From: Bacteroidales bacterium
Lineage (GTDB): Bacteria; Bacteroidota; Bacteroidia; Bacteroidales; UBA932
Direction of reading: 5' to 3'
DNA: 64,000 nucleotides
Assembly: GCA_017626355.1 (NCBI GenBank)
Contig: JAGAIY010000016.1
Coordinates: forward strand, 62,001 to 126,000
Shown piece after piece: positions 35,151 through 43,069 of the stretch (position 1 is the first letter of the stretch; the number at the start of each line of letters is the position of its first letter). A program made the position numbers and the translations under genes. The notes below the pieces were generated by a model. The model did not search any database, had not been told where the DNA came from, and saw nothing but the letters and a program-made list of their open reading frames with translations.

Positions 35151-36631
35151 AATTTAAAGTCTTTGATTTCGCTGACAAGTCTGTTTATTATGCTCATCTT
35201 AAGGTTGTAGAGATCGTCGGATATGTCCACCTTATAGTAATGAGGATTGATGAGTCGTCTTTCGCTCGGGCTGAAGTGGGCCAGGGTGTTGTCGTAATAG
35301 GCCTTCTTCTCTGCCAGGGTATGTACCGGAACACATCTTTCTCCGTTCTCGATGACTTTGTGCTGGAGGGTGAAAGCCGTATATTCGCCTGGCTCGAAAG
35401 TCTTGTACTTGTATCTGTCGTATTCGTCGCAGACAGTGAAGCCTTCCCCGTTCTCGATCTTCCTGCTGAGCTCATCCCCTCTGAGGCAGGTCACGTCGAC
35501 CTTGTATATGTCTCCCTTTACCGGGTCGTTCTTCATGATCCTGTATGTGATCTGGAAGCCCGGATTGATGAGCTTTATCTTGTCTTCCGAACGCTTCAGC
35601 ACGGCCTGACCTTCGATTTCCACGAGCTTGTATACGTTTCCGAAGCATGGTGCGGCCTTGCTCGTAGCGATAGCGTCACCTACGCCGTATGAATCGATGC
35701 ATGCTCCCTGACGTTCGAGGTCTGTTATGAGGTATTCGTCCAATGAGTTGGTTGCGAATATCTTGCATGCGTTGAATCCGTTCTCGTCAAGTATGCGCCG
35801 GCATTCCATCGAAAGGTATGCGAGGTCTCCGCTGTCGAGCCTGATTCCGTATCCGGCTGTGTAGCTGTCGTCTATCCCGTTCTCCCTGAAGGCCTTCATG
35901 GCGTTGAGGATACCGCATCTGAGTGTGTCATATGTGTCGATGAGCATGATCAGCGGCTCTCCCTTGTGCGTCTTCACATATGTGTCGAAGGCCTTGTGTT
36001 CTCCTTCGACGCTGCAGCCGAATGAGGTTACATAGCTATGGGCCATCGTACCGGTGGAACCGTAGTCGTATTTCACTCCGGCCAGAATGTTGGATGTCGC
36101 GCTGCAGCCTGCTATGATGGCGGCCTTGGCACCATAGGTCGCGGCCCATGGACCGTGGGCTCTGCGGGAGCCGAACTCGCTTACAGGACGGTTTGTGGCA
36201 CGGCATACTCTCGATGCCTTTGTCGCTACAGCCATCTGGTGGTTCATTATGCACAGCATAGGAGTCTCGAGGACCTGTGCCTCGATGAGCGGGCCTTCTA
36301 CAATGATGATAGGCTGATTCGGGAACACGATCTCGCCTTCGCGCATGGCGTAGACGTTTCCGGTGAATTTCATCGCGGATAGATAGCCCCTGAAGTCCTT
36401 GTACTCGTCTCCAGGAAGGAACTTTTCGAAGAATACCGGATCCATGTTGCCGAGATTGGCAATCATCTCGATTACTTCGTCAACTCCGCTGACTACAGCC
36501 CAGTTGTTGTTTTCCGGAGCTTTTCTGTAGAACAGATTGAACACGGAATGCTGGTCTTTCATTCCGCTGTCAAAGAAAGACTTTCCCATGGTGTACTGGT
36601 ACTTGTCTGAGCAATATGCGTAATTGAGCAT
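35147..36631 (-). CDS. pncB: Nicotinate phosphoribosyltransferase
   Basis: A 494-residue enzyme forming nicotinate mononucleotide from nicotinate and PRPP with ATP. The N-terminus YCSDKYQYTMGKSFF, FGSRRAHGPWAATYGAKAAIIAG, and the RLDSGDLAYLS segment are characteristic, as are the IFATNSLDEYLI and SYGVGDAIATS stretches in the phosphate-binding C-terminal part. It is the first gene of the pncB-pncA operon, with its -7 box 22 nt upstream. Confidence 0.96.
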   Translation of the reverse strand: MLNYAYCSDKYQYTMGKSFFDSGMKDQHSVFNLFYRKAPENNNWAVVSGVDEVIEMIANLGNMDPVFFEKFLPGDEYKDFRGYLSAMKFTGNVYAMREGEIVFPNQPIIIVEGPLIEAQVLETPMLCIMNHQMAVATKASRVCRATNRPVSEFGSRRAHGPWAATYGAKAAIIAGCSATSNILAGVKYDYGSTGTMAHSYVTSFGCSVEGEHKAFDTYVKTHKGEPLIMLIDTYDTLRCGILNAMKAFRENGIDDSYTAGYGIRLDSGDLAYLSMECRRILDENGFNACKIFATNSLDEYLITDLERQGACIDSYGVGDAIATSKAAPCFGNVYKLVEIEGQAVLKRSEDKIKLINPGFQITYRIMKNDPVKGDIYKVDVTCLRGDELSRKIENGEGFTVCDEYDRYKYKTFEPGEYTAFTLQHKVIENGERCVPVHTLAEKKAYYDNTLAHFSPSERRLINPHYYKVDISDDLYNLKMSIINRLVSEIKDFKL

Positions 36632-36652
36632 GCCTTTTTATTTTAAATCTCA

Positions 36653-36660
36653 CAAATTTA
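36653..36660 (-). promoter_or_regulatory. pncB -7 box
   Basis: TAAATTTG on the minus strand, 22 nt before the pncB ATG. A TTG (complement of 36676-36678) is 15 nt upstream, shorter than usual. It shares the 79-nt gap with the divergent amgK-like gene, for which no clear box was seen. Confidence 0.6.
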
Positions 36661-36710
36661 CTCTTTTTTGCGTAACAATTTCGTAATTTCGCGAAAAATA
36701 TGCACTTTGA

Positions 36711-38126
36711 ATGGAACTCCATCGATTATATTCAGCCCATTACGGCACTTGTCCGGTTTCAGTGGATCCGGTAAGCGCATCTGCCAGCAACCGTCGTTAT
36801 TACCGCATGGCTTCTCCGGCAGGAACATGTATCGGTGCCGTCGGGACTGACAGGCAGGAGAATGAAGCATTCGTGGCCATCTCTCTTCATTTCAGGTCAA
36901 AAGGCATTCCGGTTCCGGAAGTCTTCGCCGTTTCTGAAGACGGAATGTCATATCTTCAGGAAGACCTTGGGGATGAGGTACTTCTTGACCGTCTTGTCAA
37001 GGCGCGCAGGACGGGAGAAGGGCTGGCAGAGGCGGAGGAACTTATGTGTTCAGCTATGGCACTTCTTCCGAAAATCCAGTTCGAGGGGGCCTCGGGTTTC
37101 GACTTCTCTGTATGTTATCCCCAGCCGGCTTTCGACAGGCGGATGGTCATGTTCGACCTTAATTATTTCAAATATTGTTTTCTGAAGGCTACTGGTCTGG
37201 AGTTCAACGAGATGCGTCTTCAGGATGATTTCGAGAAGCTGGCGGATGACCTTCTTGCCGATGATACGGATACGTTCATGTACAGGGATTTCAATGCCCG
37301 TAACGTCATGGTTCGTGGCGGCGAGCCCTGCTTCATCGATTTTCAGGGAGGAAGGCGCGGCCCGGTGTATTATGATGTGGCTTCATTCGTATATCATGCC
37401 CGTGCCGGCTATACCGACGGGCAGAGGGAGAAGATGCTGGAGGCATATCTGGAGGCTCTGTCGGAGTATATGCCTGTTGACCGCAAGGTGTTCTTTTCGC
37501 GACTGAAGCTTTTTGTCCTCTTCCGTCTGCTTCAGGTTCTGGGTGCCTATGGATTCAGAGGGTGGACTGAACATAAGGCCGCCTTCATGACAAGCATCCC
37601 GGCTGCACTCGACGAACTTGTGAGGCTTCTGGAAGAACCTTTCGAAGAGTATCCGTATCTTGTGGAAACCTTGGGGAGAATGGCTGCGCTTGACCGTTTC
37701 AGACGTTCTGAACGTGCCGGGGGACTTGAGGTCAAGGTATATAGCTTCTCTTTCAAGAAAGGGATTCCGGAGGATCCTTCGGGAAATGGAGGTGGATATG
37801 TGTTCGACTGCCGTTCCATCCACAATCCGGGGCGGTATGAACCTTATAAGAAGCTGACAGGCAGGGATGAAGCTGTCATACGCTTTCTGGAGGATGACGG
37901 GGAAATCCTGACTTTCCTTGATCATGTCTATGGTGTGGTAGATCCTCATGTCGAGACATTCGCAGGCCGTGGCTTCACCGATCTCATGGTAAGTTTCGGC
38001 TGTACCGGGGGGCAGCACAGGTCAGTGTATTGCGCCGAGCATCTTGCCCGTCATATTGCCGAAAAATATCCGGATGTACGCGTTCGTCTGATTCATCGTG
38101 AACAGAATATAGATACAGTGTTATGA
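36711..38126 (+). CDS. AmgK-like sugar kinase fused to a RapZ C-terminal domain
   Basis: A 471-residue two-domain protein. Residues 1-330 form an aminoglycoside-phosphotransferase-type kinase close to AmgK (N-acetylmuramate/N-acetylglucosamine 1-kinase): SNRRYYRM at 26-33, the catalytic loop YRDFNARNVM at 191-200 with Asp193 and Asn198 (Tyr where His is common), and metal Asp210 in FIDFQGG. Residues 339-471 match the RapZ C-terminal domain: FSFKKGIPED, FDCRSIHNPG, TGRDEAV, and GCTGGQHRSV at 430-439. The RapZ P-loop ATPase half is absent. RapZ senses glucosamine-6-phosphate through this domain. The gene overlaps the MurU-like gene by 4 nt. Confidence 0.9.
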   Translation: MELHRLYSAHYGTCPVSVDPVSASASNRRYYRMASPAGTCIGAVGTDRQENEAFVAISLHFRSKGIPVPEVFAVSEDGMSYLQEDLGDEVLLDRLVKARRTGEGLAEAEELMCSAMALLPKIQFEGASGFDFSVCYPQPAFDRRMVMFDLNYFKYCFLKATGLEFNEMRLQDDFEKLADDLLADDTDTFMYRDFNARNVMVRGGEPCFIDFQGGRRGPVYYDVASFVYHARAGYTDGQREKMLEAYLEALSEYMPVDRKVFFSRLKLFVLFRLLQVLGAYGFRGWTEHKAAFMTSIPAALDELVRLLEEPFEEYPYLVETLGRMAALDRFRRSERAGGLEVKVYSFSFKKGIPEDPSGNGGGYVFDCRSIHNPGRYEPYKKLTGRDEAVIRFLEDDGEILTFLDHVYGVVDPHVETFAGRGFTDLMVSFGCTGGQHRSVYCAEHLARHIAEKYPDVRVRLIHREQNIDTVL

Positions 38127-38929
38127 AAGCAATGATATTTGCAGCCGGTCTCGGAACCAGGCTGAAACCCATAACGGATACTCTTCCCAAGGCCCTTGTC
38201 CCTGTCTGCGGCAGGCCGCTTCTCGAGCATGTCATGCGTAAGCTCATGGCGGCGGGAATCGGTCAGGCTGTGGTGAATGTCCATCATTTTGCGGACAAGA
38301 TAGAAGCATGGATGCAGGAGCAGGACTGGATATGTGCGGATGAAAAGGACATGGATGCCGGAAAGATGCTTGTCCAGGTCAGTGACGAAAGGGGCAGGCT
38401 TCTGGAAACAGGCGGAGCTGTCCTGCACGCCGCGAAATATCTTGAAGGCTGCGGCCATTTCCTTATACATAATGTAGATATCCTCTCGGATTGCGACCTG
38501 GGTTGGCTTCAGTCGCAGGTGCGTGAGGATTCTCTCGGAACCCTTGTCGTGAGCAGGCGCGAGACTTCGCGTTTCCTTCTGTTCCATCCTGAAACCATGA
38601 GACTTGTCGGATGGTCCAATGTCAATACCGGTGATTATCATCTTGCGGATCCTTCCATGGCCCTGGATGACTGCCTTGCCCTCGGATTCTCAGGAATACA
38701 TGTCCTTTCGGACGAAGTCTTTAGCCTTATGGCGCAATATGTGCAGGAAAAAGGGCTGCTTTCGGAAGATGGAGCAGGAGTTCGTTTCCCTATAATGAAC
38801 TTCTATATGTGGGCGGCCATGAAACGTCCTATATATGGAGCGGTAGCGGAAGACCTGCATTTCCTGGATGTCGGCAAGCTCGATGCCCTTGCTCCGGCGG
38901 AAGATTTTGTGAGAAACGGAAAACTATAA
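38123..38929 (+). CDS. MurU-like sugar-1-phosphate nucleotidyltransferase
   Basis: A 268-residue enzyme with the nucleotidyltransferase signature FAAGLGTRLKPITDTLPKAL at 6-25 and NVDILSD for metal binding. It resembles MurU, which makes UDP-N-acetylmuramate from N-acetylmuramate 1-phosphate and UTP in the peptidoglycan recycling shunt that bypasses de novo UDP-MurNAc synthesis. Co-translation (ATGA overlap) with an AmgK-like kinase, which makes the 1-phosphate, strongly supports this. Substrate specificity is not shown by sequence alone. Confidence 0.87.
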   Translation: MKAMIFAAGLGTRLKPITDTLPKALVPVCGRPLLEHVMRKLMAAGIGQAVVNVHHFADKIEAWMQEQDWICADEKDMDAGKMLVQVSDERGRLLETGGAVLHAAKYLEGCGHFLIHNVDILSDCDLGWLQSQVREDSLGTLVVSRRETSRFLLFHPETMRLVGWSNVNTGDYHLADPSMALDDCLALGFSGIHVLSDEVFSLMAQYVQEKGLLSEDGAGVRFPIMNFYMWAAMKRPIYGAVAEDLHFLDVGKLDALAPAEDFVRNGKL

Positions 38930-38941
38930 AACGAAAAACAT

Positions 38942-39310
38942 ATGAAATTTATCGGAAACATTCTTTGGCTCATTCTGGGAGGCCTTCTTGTGTCCCTTTA
39001 CTATTTCCTCGTAGGACTTATATTCTGCATTACAATAGTAGGAATCCCTTTCGGAATCCAGCTTATGAAGATCGGTGTGTTCGCCCTGTGGCCTTTCGGA
39101 AGTGAGGTTCAGCCGGATACTAATGACGGAGGCTGTCTGTCGATAATAATGAATGTGATATGGATCCTCGTGGGAGGGATAGAGATCACGATGCTTCATC
39201 TTTCCTTCGGTCTTTTCTGCTGCATAACGATCGTTGGAATCCCTTTCGGTGTCCAGCATTTCAAGATGGCCCTTCTGGCTCTCATGCCTTTCGGAAAGAA
39301 GATAGTATAA
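38942..39310 (+). CDS. YccF-domain inner-membrane protein
   Basis: A 122-residue protein with two copies of the YccF (DUF307) unit. Each has a hydrophobic helix ending in ITIVGIPFG (residues 30-38 and 85-93) and a PFG motif near the end (FALWPFG and LALMPFG). About four membrane helices are expected. The function is unknown. It is 12 nt after the MurU-like gene and ends at a hairpin shared with the convergent protease gene. Confidence 0.88.
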   Translation: MKFIGNILWLILGGLLVSLYYFLVGLIFCITIVGIPFGIQLMKIGVFALWPFGSEVQPDTNDGGCLSIIMNVIWILVGGIEITMLHLSFGLFCCITIVGIPFGVQHFKMALLALMPFGKKIV

Positions 39311-39346
39311 GAAAAATGCCCGGTTCAATCCGGGCATTTTTCTTAT
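39307..39346. terminator. Bidirectional terminator overlapping two stop codons
   Basis: A perfect 17-bp stem (39307-39323 with 39330-39346) and a 6-nt loop. The left arm includes the TAA of the yccF gene and the right arm ends on the first base of the protease stop triplet. A-rich left and T-rich right outer stems provide T-tracts on both strands. Confidence 0.9.
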
Positions 39347-40257
39347 CAGATTGTCAGGGCATCGACTTCGTCGCAGTTGCTTCTGGCGTCTTCTGACTTG
39401 AGCGGTATGGCTCTGAGCGTCACAATGGCGCCCCATGTGAAGGCTGCACAGGCTGCGAATATGCATATATAAACCCATGGGCGCATCACATCCATGAAGC
39501 TGTCAGCTTCTGCAAATGCAGGTATCTTGCTGAATATCACGGCAAAAGTATTGTTCACGCAATGCATGAGCATGGTAAGTTTAAGCGAACCGGTCTTATA
39601 GTAGACATAGCCGAAAAGAAGTCCGAGGATGAAGGCCGGAACCGCCTGCCATGGATTCATATGGAGGACGGCGAAGAATATGGCCGAAACAATAATGGCT
39701 GCAGCAGGACTTTTTTTCTGGAGAAGTCCCCTGAGAACGAGGCCCCTGCAGAGCCACTCTTCGAAAAGAGGGGCAAATACCGACACTGATATGAGGGTGA
39801 GCCATATCGGAGCATCCATAATGGAATCCATTGCATCTTCGAACCATTGAGGTGCTTCAGGCATGACCTTGGTAAGCGAGTCGGTCATGAAAGCCATGGC
39901 GATCGTGGCAACAGATACCATGAGTCCGGTCTTCAGACCGCCGAGCCTGCCGAAATTGCTGCTGTCCAGAGCATAGCCCTTGTCAAAGTATTCGTTCCTG
40001 CGGCTCTGGGCAGATGCGTACAGAAGCGGCGGAATGAACATTACAGGATATGAGATCACGGTGCCGTACAGGGCGGCAAAGTCAGCTGAAACAAAACCGA
40101 GTGCAAGAACGATGATGTTTCCAAGCAGAGCTCCCAGCAGGAAAAGCACAAAAAGAAGGAACATGCCTCCTACATCAGGAAGGTAGTGTGCATAATTAGA
40201 GAAGAGGTCGTATGAACCTCTTCCCTTGTGTCTTTTGAAAAATGTGTTGCTTGCCAT
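39346..40257 (-). CDS. CPBP-family intramembrane metalloprotease
   Basis: A 303-residue inner-membrane protein with about seven or eight helices. The CPBP (Abi/CAAX-like) motifs are present: EEWLCRG at 166-172 (catalytic Glu166/Glu167 and Arg171), FAVLH with His199, and HCVNN with His232 and Asn236. Bacterial members cleave membrane peptides or modify lipoproteins; the target is unknown. It is 20 nt downstream of the nucleotidyltransferase gene on the same strand and probably co-transcribed. Confidence 0.9.
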   Translation of the reverse strand: MASNTFFKRHKGRGSYDLFSNYAHYLPDVGGMFLLFVLFLLGALLGNIIVLALGFVSADFAALYGTVISYPVMFIPPLLYASAQSRRNEYFDKGYALDSSNFGRLGGLKTGLMVSVATIAMAFMTDSLTKVMPEAPQWFEDAMDSIMDAPIWLTLISVSVFAPLFEEWLCRGLVLRGLLQKKSPAAAIIVSAIFFAVLHMNPWQAVPAFILGLLFGYVYYKTGSLKLTMLMHCVNNTFAVIFSKIPAFAEADSFMDVMRPWVYICIFAACAAFTWGAIVTLRAIPLKSEDARSNCDEVDALTI

Positions 40258-40277
40258 TTCCTGTGAAATGAAAGTCT

Positions 40278-41213
40278 CTACTTCTTATAAAGAGGTGTCG
40301 GATATACGCCCTTGTCGGCGAATTCCTGGAATTTTGCGACAACTCCCGGACGATCCTCCTTGAATGTTACGCCGAACCAGCGTGAAGGTGTTGAAAGAAG
40401 TTCGCACTTTCCGATGCCCTCCTTGATGATGCAGTCGATGGCGTAAGGAATGTAGAATTCTGCCTTGAGCTCGTTAACATTCTTTTCAAGGAAGCTGGTG
40501 AAAATCTCTTCGCTCTTGTCGAAGTAGTCAGGGGTGAAGCCCCACATGTTCATTGAGCAGAGAGCCTTTGGAGCGAGCTCCACTGTTTCTCCGGTCACAT
40601 TGTTCTCTCCGTAGATCTTTCCGTCTTCGTTCATGGCGATCTTGTGATGTTCCACCACGTCGGTGAGGAAGCCTGTCTCATCTGCAGTTCCGATACCTCT
40701 TGACACTCCGCCTGACTCCGAAAGTGTGTTGTCGAGCTCGAAGCCTACGAGGGCATATTCTCCAGTCTTGCCTTCATGCGCTCTCAGCCAGTCACCAAGA
40801 ATCTTGAATGACTCCTTGCCGTAATAGTCATCACCGTTGATTACTGCAAACGGTTCTTTGACAACACCCTTGCCCATCAGAACCGCGTGAGCTGTTCCCC
40901 ATGGCTTCTCGCGCTCAGGGTTTAGGGTGAACTGAGACGGAATCTTGTTGAGCTCCTGGGTCACGAACTGGAATTCGAGAGGTTCTCCGTCAACGCATTT
41001 CACATTGCTGTACTTTTCTTTCACAACCTGCTCCATCTGCTCTCTGAAGTACTCTCTTACGATGTATACGACCTTGCCGAATCCGGCTTCTACTGCGTCA
41101 TAGATGGAATAGTCGATGATGGTTTCTCCGTTAGGGCCGAGGCCGTCCATCTGTTTGAGTCCGCCGTAACGGCTTCCCATTCCGGCTGCAAGTACAAGAA
41201 GTGTTGGTTTCAT
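40278..41213 (-). CDS. Sugar nucleotidyltransferase of unknown specificity
   Basis: A 311-residue protein with the pyrophosphorylase signature LVLAAGMGSRYGGLKQMD at 5-22 and FAVINGDDYYG for metal and sugar binding. It is typical of a Bacteroidota nucleotidyltransferase family separate from glucose-1-phosphate and MurU types; YVGVTFKEDRPGV-like WFGVTFKEDRPG near the C-terminus is shared within the family. The sugar is not known. Its proximity (1.3 kb, opposite strand) to the AmgK-RapZ/MurU-like operon may reflect a common amino-sugar theme, but this is inference. Confidence 0.85.
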   Translation of the reverse strand: MKPTLLVLAAGMGSRYGGLKQMDGLGPNGETIIDYSIYDAVEAGFGKVVYIVREYFREQMEQVVKEKYSNVKCVDGEPLEFQFVTQELNKIPSQFTLNPEREKPWGTAHAVLMGKGVVKEPFAVINGDDYYGKESFKILGDWLRAHEGKTGEYALVGFELDNTLSESGGVSRGIGTADETGFLTDVVEHHKIAMNEDGKIYGENNVTGETVELAPKALCSMNMWGFTPDYFDKSEEIFTSFLEKNVNELKAEFYIPYAIDCIIKEGIGKCELLSTPSRWFGVTFKEDRPGVVAKFQEFADKGVYPTPLYKK

Positions 41214-41274
41214 TGTTTATCAAGTTTTAAATGTTAATAATCTGCAAACTTTTCAAAAATCTTCCAAAAATAAC

Positions 41275-41282
41275 TATTTTTG
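41275..41282 (+). promoter_or_regulatory. ftsB/divIC-like gene -7 box
   Basis: TATTTTTG at 41275-41282, 30 nt before the TTG start at 41313. Matches TAnnTTTG; no clear -33 box. Confidence 0.6.
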
Positions 41283-41312
41283 TCGAACTAATGAACTAAA
41301 AACTATTCTATT

Positions 41313-41618
41313 TTGGGAAAGATACGAGACCTTTTCAAAGGTGAACATGGAACATTCTTCAAATTTGTGGCATTCAATGTCACTCTTTTCATCGTGCTCT
41401 GGTTTGTCGGCCCGGGCAATACCGTGATACACTGGGCCCGTTCCAGGTCGGAACTGAGGCATCAGAAGAAGCAGATGGAACTGTATCAGAGCGAGATCGA
41501 GCAGATGCGCCGTCAGGTGAAGATGCTTGAAAGCAACCGCGATTCATTAGAAAAATTCGCCAGAGAGCAGTTCTATTTCTCTGCCCCTGGCGAAGATGTG
41601 TATGTCGTTGAGGATTAG
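41313..41618 (+). CDS. Septum formation initiator (FtsB/DivIC family)
   Basis: A 101-residue divisome protein: short cytoplasmic start, one membrane helix (about 16-35, FFKFVAFNVTLFIVLWFVG), a periplasmic coiled coil (about 41-80, RSELRHQKKQMELYQSEIEQMRRQVKMLESN) and the conserved tail EKFAREQFYFSAPGEDVYVV. The start is TTG at 41313; no in-frame ATG exists before residue 56. It forms the FtsQBL complex in cell division. Its 3' end overlaps the convergent purB gene by 4 nt. Confidence 0.92.
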   Translation: MGKIRDLFKGEHGTFFKFVAFNVTLFIVLWFVGPGNTVIHWARSRSELRHQKKQMELYQSEIEQMRRQVKMLESNRDSLEKFAREQFYFSAPGEDVYVVED

Positions 41619-42964
41619 AATCCTGTATATGTCATAGGAGTGATTACCCTGAGTTCTTCCTTTACGGATTCAGGGACATCAAGAGTCTCGATGAAGTCTG
41701 CGATGACTTCATGATTGATACCCGCACCTGTACGTGTAAGCGCCTTGAGCGTTTCGTAAGGGTTCGGGTAGTTTTCTCTGCGGAGGATGGTCTGGATGGC
41801 TTCCGCGACCACAGCCCAGTTCCTGTCGAGGTCTGCCCTGATGGCTTCCTCGTTGAGGATAAGCTTTCCGAGTCCTTTCTTGAGTGAGTTGAGGGATATC
41901 ATGGAGTGTGCAAGAGGCATTCCGATGTTCCTCAGGACAGTCGAATCGGTGAGGTCACGCTGGAGCCTTGAGATCGGAAGCTTCATCGAGAGATGGGTGT
42001 AAAGGGCGTTTGCCACGCCGAAGTTACCCTCGGCATTCTCAAAGTCGATAGGGTTTACCTTGTGAGGCATGGCTGACGATCCTACCTCTCCTGCCTTTAC
42101 CTTCTGACGGAAATACTCCATTGAAATGTATGTCCAGATGTCTCTTGCGAAGTCGATGAGTATCGTGTTCATCCTGCGCAGGCAGTCAAAGAGCGAAGCG
42201 AGGTTGTCGTAATGTTCGATCTGGGTTGTAGGGAACGATCTCTTCAGTCCGAGTGAAGATACGAACGAATTGCCGAATGCAATCCAGTCTGTCTGCGGAT
42301 ATGCGACCTTGTGGGCGTTCATGTTTCCGGTCGCTCCTCCGAACTTCGCCGGATATGTGAGCTGCTCGAACTGGCGGATCTGCTCTTCAAGACGCACTGC
42401 GAAGACATTGAACTCCTTGCCCACACGTGTAGGGGATGCCGGCTGGCCATGGGTCTTTGCAAGCATAGGGATGTCCTTCCACTGCTCCGCCATGTCCTTG
42501 ATAAGTCCGAGGACCTCCTTGAGAAGCGGCATGTAGCTGTCCTCGATGGCTTCCTTGAACGAAAGCGGAACCGATGTGTTGTTGATGTCCTGTGAAGTGA
42601 GGCCGAAGTGCACGAACTCTCCCCATTTCATGATGTCCATCTCCTTGAAACGGTCCTTGATGAAATACTCGACAGCCTTTACATCATGGTTGGTAACTTT
42701 CTCTATCTCCTTTACCTTAGCGGCGTCCTCAGGAGTCATGTTCCTGTATATGTCTCTGAGCGCCTCGAACTTTGTCTTGTCGAAGTCTGCAAGCTGCGGA
42801 AGCGGAATCTCGCAGAGGGCGATGAAATATTCGATCTCTACCCTTACGCGGTATCTGATAAGCGCGTACTCGCTGAAATATTCTCTAAGTGGTTCTGTCT
42901 GACGGGAATATCTACCGTCGATAGGCGAAACTGCCAGAAGTGAAAGGTTGCTCATTTCGTTCAT
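41615..42964 (-). CDS. purB: Adenylosuccinate lyase
   Basis: A 449-residue fumarase/aspartase-superfamily enzyme that releases fumarate from adenylosuccinate and SAICAR in purine synthesis. The superfamily signature GSSAMPHKVNPIDFEN carries the catalytic Ser loop. Other markers are the N-terminal SPIDGRYSRQTEPLREYFSEYAL, FVHFGLTSQDINNT and KTHGQPASPTRVGKE (general base His). Length fits the E. coli-type PurB. It has its own -7 box at 42981-42988, divergent from typA. Confidence 0.97.
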   Translation of the reverse strand: MNEMSNLSLLAVSPIDGRYSRQTEPLREYFSEYALIRYRVRVEIEYFIALCEIPLPQLADFDKTKFEALRDIYRNMTPEDAAKVKEIEKVTNHDVKAVEYFIKDRFKEMDIMKWGEFVHFGLTSQDINNTSVPLSFKEAIEDSYMPLLKEVLGLIKDMAEQWKDIPMLAKTHGQPASPTRVGKEFNVFAVRLEEQIRQFEQLTYPAKFGGATGNMNAHKVAYPQTDWIAFGNSFVSSLGLKRSFPTTQIEHYDNLASLFDCLRRMNTILIDFARDIWTYISMEYFRQKVKAGEVGSSAMPHKVNPIDFENAEGNFGVANALYTHLSMKLPISRLQRDLTDSTVLRNIGMPLAHSMISLNSLKKGLGKLILNEEAIRADLDRNWAVVAEAIQTILRRENYPNPYETLKALTRTGAGINHEVIADFIETLDVPESVKEELRVITPMTYTGF

Positions 42965-42980
42965 TTTTTAATTTGCGACG

Positions 42981-43019
42981 CAAATATAGTAAATAATGTC
43001 GAACTATTTTTTAATTTTG
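42981..43019. promoter_or_regulatory. Divergent -7 boxes for purB and typA
   Basis: Minus strand: TATATTTG (complement of 42981-42988) before purB. Plus strand: TAATTTTG at 43012-43019 before typA, giving a leader of about 45 nt that contains a small AGCCC-TGC-GGGCT hairpin. Confidence 0.65.
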
Positions 43020-43069
43020 CAGTCCTTTTTGGGAAAGCCCTGCGGGCTCAAAGATTAATTATCAACGGT

